Shown here: positions 1-6,567 of the stretch, in pieces
Position numbering within the stretch: position 1 is the first letter of the stretch
Layout: the number at the start of each line of letters is the position of its first letter
Assembly: GCA_963820185.1 (NCBI GenBank)
Contig: CAWFYV010000007.1
Coordinates: 186,001 to 250,000, forward strand
Reading direction: 5' to 3'
From: Aquilonibacter sp963820185
Lineage (GTDB): Bacteria > Vulcanimicrobiota > Vulcanimicrobiia > Vulcanimicrobiales > Vulcanimicrobiaceae
DNA length: 64,000 nt
Program-made: the position numbers and the translations under genes
The notes under the pieces: model-generated
What the model was told of the DNA's origin: nothing
Database searches by the model: none
Seen by the model: the letters and a program-made list of their open reading frames with translations, nothing else

Positions 1-1
1 C

Positions 2-580
2 GGCGCGCTCGCGTACGCACGCGTGCAGGCCGCGGCGCACTACGAACTCATCGGACCCCCAAACGCTTCGGCGTTGCGCGCCGTAATCGAGGAGCTCCTC
101 GCCTTCGTCCCACGCGTCCTCGTCGACGGCGCGATCGATCGTATTGCGGCGCTCGCCGGCGGCGATGACGCCATCGTGGTCGCATGCGGCGCCGCTGCGG
201 CGCGAACCTTGGACGAAGCAATCGACGATGTGCGTGCGCTTGTCGTGCGCTTACAAACGCCGCGGTTCGAGGGCGCAGATGAAAAGCTAGTGATCGAAGG
301 TGCGCTTAGTGCTTCGCTGGCCGCGCGTTTGGTCCACGCACGCGAAAGGCGCACGATCGTCGTGCGCGATCCGACGCAAATCTTACTCGCCGGAAAAGCC
401 GCGCTGCACGCATTCGAGCGTCTCACGATTCGTTGCGAGCGTCCCTTGCGCGTCGTCGCTGCCACGATAGCGTCGATCGGTCGCGAGCGCACCTTCGATC
501 CACGCGCCTTTGGCCGCGCGGTTGCGCGCGCAACCGGCCTGCCGACCTTCGACGTCTACGCGGCGGAGCGCGCCGCGTGA
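2..580 (+). CDS. kamB: KamB-like lysine 5,6-aminomutase reactivation subunit (5' partial)
   Basis: The frame is open from base 2, so the N-terminus lies outside the window. About 192 residues are visible, soluble and rich in Ala and Arg, with no catalytic motif I recognise. The name rests on context: the stop overlaps by 4 bases (GTGA) the start of a MutS-like ATPase, and a 3-keto-5-aminohexanoate cleavage enzyme follows. In lysine-fermenting clostridia and fusobacteria the kamB-kamC pair sits beside kamD/kamE, which encode the B12-dependent lysine 5,6-aminomutase, and is thought to reactivate that mutase. The mutase genes would be expected just upstream, outside this window. Identity is inferred, not shown by a motif. 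Confidence 0.55.
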   Translation, partial: GALAYARVQAAAHYELIGPPNASALRAVIEELLAFVPRVLVDGAIDRIAALAGGDDAIVVACGAAAARTLDEAIDDVRALVVRLQTPRFEGADEKLVIEGALSASLAARLVHARERRTIVVRDPTQILLAGKAALHAFERLTIRCERPLRVVAATIASIGRERTFDPRAFGRAVARATGLPTFDVYAAERAA

Positions 581-2187
581 AGACTGCCGGGCTCCTCGAT
601 GATGCGAGCGCGCAAGCCATCGGCTTTGCATGGTTACGCGCAGCACTGGCGCCGGCCGGTGCCTACGGCGATGCGATCTTTGCCGAGATCGAACCTTTTG
701 GTCCGGGCCAACAAGCTGGTGCGTCCGCGCGCGCGGAGCGGATCGCGCGCATCGCCGCGACGTATGACGACGCGCAACTCGACGCAATGCGCGAAATCTT
801 GGGTGGCGCGCCCGATGCAAATGCCGCGATAGCACGCGCCTCGATGGGCGATCTCCTCGAGGACGCGAATTTACTCGAGTTGCAGCGTTTCTTTGACGCG
901 TGTGCGCGTTTGGATGCGCTTACCACCGCGTGCGACGATCTGCCGCGTACGGCCAGCGCGGCGCTGCGGGCCTGTGCGCAGGCACTCGAGTGCGGCCGGA
1001 CCGGCGGTTTCGGCTTCTATCTCGACGATGCATTCGACGCGGTGCTCGGCGCGGCACGCGCGGCGCTAGCGCAGGTGCAGGCTGAATACGATGCCGCGCA
1101 AGGCCGTGCGCACGCCGCGATCGCCTCCGCGCTCGGTCGCGAAATTTCCATGCCGGAGTTCATCGTTATGCGCACCGATCTGCATGGGCCGTTGCCGCCG
1201 GGCGTGCGCGTTGTGCGTGAAACGCCGGTCTATCTACTCTGCGAGCTCGATGCGGACGAAAGCGTGCTGGCTGCCTTGCGCCGTCGCGATGAGGCTGCGG
1301 CGAACGTTGCGCGCGCCGAAGAGCACGTGCGCGCGCACCTCTCCGCGACGACTCGAGAGCATGCTGCGTCACTCGACGCAGCCGCGCGCGCGTTCGGCGA
1401 GGCCGATGTGCTGATCGCTGCCGCGCGCTTTACGCGCTTGCGAAAGTGTAGCGTTGCCGCTCTGAGCGACGATGGGCAGCTGCGCTTCGAGGGTGGCCGC
1501 TTCGTTCCGCTCGAGCTCGAGCTTGCGGTACAAGGTCGCGCGTTTACGCCGATCGATCTACGGCTCGACGGCGTCGCGGTGCTGACGGGTCCCAATATGG
1601 GCGGTAAGAGCGTTGCGCTACGCACGTGCGGATTGATCGTAACCTGCGCGGCGTTTGGCGTTCCCGTGCCGGCTGCGCGTGCCGCGGTTCCGTTGTTCGC
1701 GCAGATCGCGTGGCTTGGCGTCGGAACCGGCGATGGAGACGGGGCAGGCGGCTTACTCTCTTCGTTTGCACGCGAGATTGTGCGCCTGCGCGACGTCCTT
1801 GCAAGCGATACGACACCGCGGTTGATGCTCTTCGATGAGTTCGCGCGCACGACGACGCCGCGTGAAGGGAGGGCGCTGCTGATCGCGGTGATCGAGCGTT
1901 TGCAGCACGAGCGCGCGTGCGGCCTCGTGGCGACGCACCTCGGGGGCGTCGCCGAAGCGGCACACGTGCGTCACTACGCGGTGCGAGGGCTTCGCGGCAT
2001 TCCGCAGCGCCCGGCAACGACCGATCTGGCGCAGGCGCTTGAAACGTTGGCCGCTTCGATGGATTATACGCTGGAAGAGGTTCGCGGCGAAGGGACCCGA
2101 GAAGCCGATGCGATCGCCCTGGCGTCGCTGCTCGGCATCGACGAAGGCGTGATCGCTGCCGCGTGGCGCGCGATGGAGTTAGAATGA
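577..2187 (+). CDS. kamC: KamC-like MutS-family ATPase, lysine 5,6-aminomutase reactivase
   Basis: A 536-residue protein whose C-terminal part is a MutS-type ATPase: Walker A GPNMGGKS near residue 337, Walker B LMLFDEFARTT near 420 and a THLGG switch. It lacks the MutS mismatch-recognition domain and the Smr domain of MutS2, and is shorter than both. MutS-like ATPases of this type occur beside B12 aminomutase genes and are proposed to exchange damaged cobalamin. The GTG at 577 is chosen because it overlaps the preceding stop by 4 bases and has a normal N-terminus; the frame is open further upstream but that part only shadows the previous gene. The ATPase class is certain and the aminomutase partner is inferred from kce downstream. 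Confidence 0.72.
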   Translation: MKTAGLLDDASAQAIGFAWLRAALAPAGAYGDAIFAEIEPFGPGQQAGASARAERIARIAATYDDAQLDAMREILGGAPDANAAIARASMGDLLEDANLLELQRFFDACARLDALTTACDDLPRTASAALRACAQALECGRTGGFGFYLDDAFDAVLGAARAALAQVQAEYDAAQGRAHAAIASALGREISMPEFIVMRTDLHGPLPPGVRVVRETPVYLLCELDADESVLAALRRRDEAAANVARAEEHVRAHLSATTREHAASLDAAARAFGEADVLIAAARFTRLRKCSVAALSDDGQLRFEGGRFVPLELELAVQGRAFTPIDLRLDGVAVLTGPNMGGKSVALRTCGLIVTCAAFGVPVPAARAAVPLFAQIAWLGVGTGDGDGAGGLLSSFAREIVRLRDVLASDTTPRLMLFDEFARTTTPREGRALLIAVIERLQHERACGLVATHLGGVAEAAHVRHYAVRGLRGIPQRPATTDLAQALETLAASMDYTLEEVRGEGTREADAIALASLLGIDEGVIAAAWRAMELE

Positions 2188-2582
2188 ATCGTAAACTCTT
2201 AGAGGCAGGCTCGATCATCTCGTTGATTGGCGCTTTAGTCATTGCCGGTGCGGGCGTGGCGCGCGGCATCCCCTACGCATGGCTCCTTTTCGTTGGACCC
2301 TGCGTGATCTTCGCGGTGATTACGATCTCGCAGCGCTTGCCGGTCACGTCGCTCAATCTCACCGTGAAGGTGACGAACGAGAATGCGTCGCGCATCGAGC
2401 CGGTTGCCCGTGATTTCCTCGCCACGATAAAAGGCTACGCGATGCTGCTTATGGCATACGTGAACTACTTTGCGGTTTTCCGCGTATCGACGGCAATATT
2501 CTTTTTCGTCGAAGGCACGATCTTGGTCGCGATCTTCGTATCGGTCTTCGGCTTCATCGGAAGGATTAACAAGCTCGCATGA
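2184..2582 (+). CDS. Small integral membrane protein, unknown function
   Basis: A protein of 132 residues with about four hydrophobic segments (near residues 8-28, 33-52, 85-105 and 108-128) and a short polar stretch between the second and third. The start overlaps the kamC stop as ATGA and the stop overlaps the next start as ATGA, so translation is probably coupled through the whole run. I do not recognise the family. Its place between kamC and kce suggests a link to lysine or pathway-product handling, possibly transport, but no sequence motif supports a specific job. Confidence 0.6.
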   Translation: MNRKLLEAGSIISLIGALVIAGAGVARGIPYAWLLFVGPCVIFAVITISQRLPVTSLNLTVKVTNENASRIEPVARDFLATIKGYAMLLMAYVNYFAVFRVSTAIFFFVEGTILVAIFVSVFGFIGRINKLA

Positions 2583-2830
2583 TGCGTTCGCTGCGCATCT
2601 TACTCGATGCAATTGCACTCTTCGCATTGCTCGTGCTCTTTGCGCTCGCGATCGACCGCGGCTGGCATTGGGTGTACTGGCGCATTCCGGTGCTGACGCT
2701 TGCTATATATCTCTTTTCGTGGACGCTGGAGCGATTTCCGGAACGACGGTGGATACATCTCGTCATCGTCGGCGCGCGGGTAGTGATAGTGCTCGCCGCC
2801 TGTTGGGCGGAAATCCAAGTGGCGCGCTGA
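2579..2830 (+). CDS. Small membrane protein, unknown function
   Basis: An 83-residue protein with three likely membrane segments: about residues 8-25, 32-47 and 60-76, the last ending in AACWAEIQVAR. It overlaps the previous gene by 4 bases (ATGA) and is followed after 15 bases by the cleavage-enzyme gene. Two start codons are adjacent (ATGATG, 2579 and 2582). No family is recognised. Together with the preceding gene it forms a pair of small membrane proteins embedded in a lysine-catabolic operon. Confidence 0.55.
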   Translation: MMRSLRILLDAIALFALLVLFALAIDRGWHWVYWRIPVLTLAIYLFSWTLERFPERRWIHLVIVGARVVIVLAACWAEIQVAR

Positions 2831-2845
2831 AGGGTAGTAGTGCCC

Positions 2846-3670
2846 ATGCAGCCGCTGATCATTACGTGCGCGCCGGTCGGCGCCGAAGTCACGCTCGAGC
2901 AAACGCCGCACCTACCGTATACGCCGGCGAAACTCGCCGAGACCGCGCGTGCGATTCGCGAGGCCGGGGCATCGATCGTTCACGTGCATTGTCGCAACGA
3001 CGATGGCAGCAACACCCACGACGTGCTGCGGTTTAAGGAAGCTTATGACGCGATTCGCGGTGCAAGCGACTTGATCGTCCAATTCTCTACCGGCGGCGCG
3101 ATCGGCATGACACCCGAAGAGCGTGCGAGCGTGCTGCAGCTGCGCCCGGAGATGGCGACGCTCACCTGCGGTACTGTGAACTTCGGCGACAACATCTTCG
3201 AGAACAGCTTTCCGATCATGCGTGGTATTTTGGCCAAGATGCGACAGCATGGTGTGCGTCCCGAACTCGAAATCTTCGACAAAGGCCACCTCGCGAACGT
3301 GCGCGTGCTGGCGAAAGAAGGGCTGCTGACCCTCCCCCAACACGTCGACTTCGTGCTGGGCGTATCGGGCGCGCTTGAAGCGACGGTGGCAAACCTCTGC
3401 GATCTCGTCGGCGACGTGCCGGCCGGCTGCACCTGGTCAGTAGCCGGCATCGGCCGCGCACAGACCGCGATGGCAATGGCCGCGATCGCCATGGGCGGCC
3501 ACGTCCGGGTGGGGCTGGAGGACAACCTCTATTACAGCAAGGGGCGCCTGGCCCGTAACGAGGAGCTCGTCGCGCGCGTGGCGCGCATCGCCGCGGAAGC
3601 CGGACGGCCGGTCGCTAGCCCTGCCGAAGCTCGCGAGATTCTGGGACTCCAGAAGTTAGCCGCAGCTTAA
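2846..3670 (+). CDS. kce: 3-keto-5-aminohexanoate cleavage enzyme (BKACE family)
   Basis: A 274-residue TIM-barrel enzyme of the beta-keto acid cleavage family. Kce converts 3-keto-5-aminohexanoate and acetyl-CoA into 3-aminobutyryl-CoA and acetoacetate. The N-terminal motif TCAPVGAEVT carries Glu14, and HVHCRN carries the zinc-ligand pair His46 and His48. These match the numbering I recall for the structurally studied Kce, where Glu14 helps bind the substrate amino group. VGLEDN near the C-terminus carries the expected acidic residue. The ATG at 2846 gives this numbering; a GTG two codons upstream (2840) is also possible, with AGGG at 2831-2834 serving either. The neighbouring KamB/KamC-like genes support lysine rather than another BKACE substrate. 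Confidence 0.85.
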   Translation: MQPLIITCAPVGAEVTLEQTPHLPYTPAKLAETARAIREAGASIVHVHCRNDDGSNTHDVLRFKEAYDAIRGASDLIVQFSTGGAIGMTPEERASVLQLRPEMATLTCGTVNFGDNIFENSFPIMRGILAKMRQHGVRPELEIFDKGHLANVRVLAKEGLLTLPQHVDFVLGVSGALEATVANLCDLVGDVPAGCTWSVAGIGRAQTAMAMAAIAMGGHVRVGLEDNLYYSKGRLARNEELVARVARIAAEAGRPVASPAEAREILGLQKLAAA

Positions 3671-3718
3671 CGGCAGGTGAAGGTGTCGAGGCCCACACCT
3701 TTTAACTAGCGGCCGTTC

Positions 3719-4693
3719 GTGTTTACCTATGTTGTGCGGCGGACGCTCGCAGCGATTCCGCTCTTGCTGCTGATCTCGATCATTCTGTTCGTGATTTTGA
3801 ACAATGCGCCCGGCGGACCGCTGGCGCCGTATTTGCAGAATCCGCACATCACGCCGGCCGACATCGAGCGCCTCAAGCACAACCTCGGGCTCGATAGGCC
3901 GATTTGGTATCGCTACTTTGTGTGGCTCGGCCAGATTCTGCACGGTGACTTCGGCTATTCGACCACCAATTCGGAGCCGGTGTTACAGGCGATCTGGGAG
4001 CGGTTGCCCGCGACGCTCGAACTCATGGGCGCCGCGTTCATCGTGTCGCTCAGCATCGGTCTTGCAGCAGGCATCTTTTCAGCCGTGCGTCCGTATTCGC
4101 TGGCTGATTACGCGATAACGACGCTCGCGTTCTTTGGACAGTCGATGCCGGTCTTCTGGTTTGCCTTGATGTTGCAGCTTCTTTTCTCCGTGCACGGTAT
4201 ACCGCTGCCCGGAGGCTACGAGATTATCTTGCCGTCGGCAAGCATCAGCACAACCGACACCTTTGATTTGGGCGATCGCATCGAGCACTTGATCATGCCG
4301 GTCATCGTGCTCGCGCTGCTCAACCTCGCGCTGTACTCGCGCTTCATGCGCTCGTCGCTGCTCGAAGTGACGAAGATGGATTACATGCGTACGGCGGCGG
4401 CCAAAGGGTTGAGCGGCGCGACGATTATCTTTAAGCACGGCCTTAAAAACGCGCTGATCCCGGTCGTCACGATCGTCGCCCTGTCATTCCCGGGCGTGCT
4501 TGGCGGCGCGATCGTTACCGAGACGATCTTCGCGTGGCCCGGCGCGGGGCGCATGTTCTACAACGCGCTGCTGCAGAGCGACATCGCGCTGATGATGGGC
4601 TATCTGCTGATCCTGGCGACGGCGGTCGTCTTCTGCAATTTGCTCGCCGACGTGCTGTATGCGTGGCTCGATCCGCGGGTGGCCTATGATTAA
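3719..4693 (+). CDS. Oligopeptide/dipeptide ABC transporter permease (DppB/OppB type)
   Basis: A 324-residue permease with an N-terminal membrane helix (YVVRRTLAAIPLLLLISII) and the conserved early segment NNAPGGPLAPY. A cytoplasmic EAA-type loop (YMRTAAAKGLSG...HGLKNALIPVVT) contacts the ATPase in this family. The GTG at 3719 opens the conserved N-terminus, 48 bases after kce. The partner DppC-type gene overlaps its end by 8 bases. No ATPase or substrate-binding protein is encoded nearby. Transport of peptides or amino-acid derivatives is likely; the substrate is not readable. Confidence 0.85.
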   Translation: MFTYVVRRTLAAIPLLLLISIILFVILNNAPGGPLAPYLQNPHITPADIERLKHNLGLDRPIWYRYFVWLGQILHGDFGYSTTNSEPVLQAIWERLPATLELMGAAFIVSLSIGLAAGIFSAVRPYSLADYAITTLAFFGQSMPVFWFALMLQLLFSVHGIPLPGGYEIILPSASISTTDTFDLGDRIEHLIMPVIVLALLNLALYSRFMRSSLLEVTKMDYMRTAAAKGLSGATIIFKHGLKNALIPVVTIVALSFPGVLGGAIVTETIFAWPGAGRMFYNALLQSDIALMMGYLLILATAVVFCNLLADVLYAWLDPRVAYD

Positions 4694-5642
4694 CCCGCCG
4701 GCTGATTCGGCCTTCGCCGCGAGCTCCTCTGCGTACGACGATCACGACGAAACCGTCTACTCCAAAGTAACATTTTGGACGCGCTTGCGCCGCCACAAGC
4801 TGGCGGTTGCGGGCATCGTCGTGCTCACGCTCATTATCCTCTCCGCGATCCTTGCGCCGCTGCTCGCGCCCTTCGATCCGAATGCCATCGACAACGTGCA
4901 TTGGCAAGGAACGCCGCTGCCGCCGTGCTTCCAAGACCACGTGCTCTGCGCCAACCATCTACTCGGAACCGACGCGGTCGGGCGCGATTTGCTCTCACGT
5001 CTGCTCTTCGGCGCACGGATTTCGCTACAGGTCGGCATCTTTACGGTGCTCTTCGAAGTGATCGTCGGCGTGATCGTCGGTGCCTTCGCCGGCTATTACG
5101 GCGGCTGGATCGATTGGCTAATGATGCGCATGACCGACGTATTTCTCTCGATTCCGTTGCTAGCGTTCTTGCTGGTGCTGACCGCGATCGTCGCCGCGAG
5201 CTCGAATAAAGCGGCGCTAAGTTTCTGGGTGCTGGTGCTGATCATCGGCCTACTGTCGTGGCCGACGGTCGCGCGTTTGGTTCGCGCATCGTATTTGGTG
5301 CTGCGTGAGCGCGAGTTCGCCGAAGCTGCGCGGGCGGTCGGGAACGGCGACCTGCGAATCATCTTCCGCCACCTCTTGCCTAACGCCGTCGCACCAATCG
5401 TCGTGCAAGCCACGCTCGACGTGGCCTACGTGATCGTGCTGGAATCGACGCTCTCGTACTTGGGCTTCGGCATCCAGCCGCCGACGGCGTCGTGGGGCAA
5501 CATGCTCTCCGACGCCCAAGCCAATCTGCAGGTGGCCTGGTGGGCGGCGGTCTTCCCCGGCCTCTGTATCCTCTTTACGGTCCTCTCGATCAACTTCATC
5601 GGCGACGGCCTGCGCGACGCCCTTGACCCCAACATGAAGTAG
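4686..5642 (+). CDS. Oligopeptide/dipeptide ABC transporter permease (DppC/OppC type)
   Basis: A 318-residue second permease subunit. It has a cytoplasmic N-terminal stretch, a first helix near residues 40-62 (AVAGIVVLTLIILSAILAPL), the family signature GTDAVGRDLLSRLLFGARIS, and an EAA loop EFAEAARAVGNGDLRIIFRHLL. The C-terminus GDGLRDALDPNMK is typical of DppC/OppC. The ATG at 4686 overlaps the preceding permease, giving coupled translation. The ATPase and binding-protein subunits must be encoded elsewhere. Confidence 0.87.
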   Translation: MINPPADSAFAASSSAYDDHDETVYSKVTFWTRLRRHKLAVAGIVVLTLIILSAILAPLLAPFDPNAIDNVHWQGTPLPPCFQDHVLCANHLLGTDAVGRDLLSRLLFGARISLQVGIFTVLFEVIVGVIVGAFAGYYGGWIDWLMMRMTDVFLSIPLLAFLLVLTAIVAASSNKAALSFWVLVLIIGLLSWPTVARLVRASYLVLREREFAEAARAVGNGDLRIIFRHLLPNAVAPIVVQATLDVAYVIVLESTLSYLGFGIQPPTASWGNMLSDAQANLQVAWWAAVFPGLCILFTVLSINFIGDGLRDALDPNMK

Positions 5643-5697
5643 ACGATAGACTACGCAGGTTGCCCGGACGACCCCGGGTAAAAAATTGAGTCCCCGT

Positions 5698-5781
5698 GCG
5701 CAGGTGGCGGAATTGGTAGACGCACCAGCTTGAGGTGCTGGCGGGAGAAATCTTGTCCGGGTTCGAGTCCCGGCCCGCGCA
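5698..5781 (+). tRNA. tRNA-Leu (anticodon GAG)
   Basis: A class II tRNA of 84 bases without encoded CCA. The acceptor stem is GCGCAGG/CCCGCGC, the D-arm matches bacterial tRNA-Leu, and the anticodon arm is CCAGC-TTGAGGT-GCTGG with GAG at positions 34-36. There is a long variable arm (GGGA GAAA TCTT) and a T-arm CCGGG-TTCGAGT-CCCGG, with discriminator A at 5781. The acceptor stem has an A5·C68 mismatch. Confidence 0.95.
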
Positions 5782-5792
5782 TATTTTCAATT

Positions 5793-5828
5793 GAGTCCGA
5801 GGTGTTTGCCTCGGGCTCGATTTGCTTT
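5793..5828 (+). terminator. Probable intrinsic terminator of tRNA-Leu
   Basis: A 10-base-pair stem GAGTCCGAGG/CCTCGGGCTC (one G·T pair) with a 6-base loop begins 11 bases after the tRNA 3' end and is followed by the T-rich run GATTTGCTTTC. The T-tract is interrupted, so termination strength is uncertain. Confidence 0.55.
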
Positions 5829-5937
5829 CGCGGCCGCAGCGCGGTCGGTGCTATGATGAAGTCACCTTGCGAAGGGCGCTCTACTTTGAGCTACAATTCG
5901 GGGCCGGTTCTTGCCGGCCTCGAACTATTTTCGTGCG

Positions 5938-6183
5938 CTACTCTAGGATTCTGCCTTTTACCACGCCGGAGACGTGGAGCTCACCGCTCTGCTTGGGTCG
6001 CACGTTGCCTTTGACCACTCCTTCGAGCATTGCGCTGCCGCTTAGCAAGAGGTCACGCTTAATGACGCCATTGACGTAAGCGGTAGCGCCCGGTTCGATT
6101 GTCAACGAGCCGGTGATGACACCGTGAAAGTTCAATTGGACGCCGCCTCTGACGACAACGTTGCCCCGAATGACACCGCGCAA
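5938..6183 (-). CDS. Short bactofilin-like (polymer-forming) protein or gene remnant
   Basis: Eighty-one residues made of roughly 17-residue repeats starting GVI or GVV (GVIRGNVVV, GVITGSLTIEPGA, GVIKRDLLLSGSA, GVVKGNV, GVVKGRILE). This is the right-handed beta-helix pattern of bactofilins. The frame stays open back to 6279 and the upstream residues (VVGGDLTVSSDLTL) still fit the fold, but the only canonical start is a TTG at 6183 inside the repeat array. Typical bactofilins are longer. It is either a minimal bactofilin with an odd start or the surviving part of a frameshifted gene. Confidence 0.45.
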   Translation of the reverse strand: MRGVIRGNVVVRGGVQLNFHGVITGSLTIEPGATAYVNGVIKRDLLLSGSAMLEGVVKGNVRPKQSGELHVSGVVKGRILE

Positions 6184-6293
6184 GGTCAGATCGGAGCTGA
6201 CGGTCAGATCGCCCCCTACGACCGTAGAGCGGCTGAAGGGGAGGTCTTTAGCTGCCAGCGTCCTCGCGGGATAGGAGATTCATTGGAGCCCCC

Positions 6294-6422
6294 TCATGCA
6301 AAGAACCAGTCGCCAAAATTACGATCGGGGCGCTCGCTTTGTTTCGCCGTTACCGCGGCGACCGGGCCGAAGCGGACGGTTAGCATGAAAAGCACTATGG
6401 CTGCGGCGCCGAGTGACCTCAT
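6294..6422 (-). CDS. Possible short peptide with signal-like N-terminus
   Basis: A 42-residue frame starting MRSLGAAAIVLFMLTVRFG, resembling a signal peptide, and ending NFGDWFFA. GGAGG lies about 14 bases upstream of this ATG; an alternative ATG is at 6443. It lies directly upstream of the bactofilin-like frame on the same strand but in another phase. It could be the detached 5' end of that gene after a frameshift, or noise. Confidence 0.22.
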   Translation of the reverse strand: MRSLGAAAIVLFMLTVRFGPVAAVTAKQSERPDRNFGDWFFA

Positions 6423-6567
6423 AATGGCACGGGCTTCCTCCATGTGACGGCCCGACTTCCTGCCCCGAAATTTTGAGACTTCTGAATCGTAAGGGCGCGA
6501 AACACCCGGGCTCGCCCGCTCGTAGTGGATGGCGTATGCTCTTTCAGGAGATATCGGAGACGTCATC

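Larger units (their letters stand above)
5829..6567. other. Sparsely coding interval with a bactofilin-like remnant
   Basis: About 740 bases between the tRNA terminator and the RND transporter start. The only coding signal I can support is a short minus-strand bactofilin-like frame and, upstream of it, a short minus-strand peptide with a signal-like N-terminus; both are listed separately. The plus-strand frames here are short and look like no protein. The last 40 bases carry the Shine-Dalgarno sequence of the RND gene. Confidence 0.5.

Noticed and set aside
577..2187. Annotation of the MutS-like gene as a mismatch-repair MutS or MutS2
   Set aside because: The mismatch-binding domain and Smr nuclease domain are absent, and the neighbours belong to lysine catabolism.
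5663..5686. Hairpin CCCGG/CCGGG followed by six A before the tRNA, considered as terminator of the permease operon
   Set aside because: The stem is only 5 base pairs and the following tract is A rather than T on the transcribed strand.
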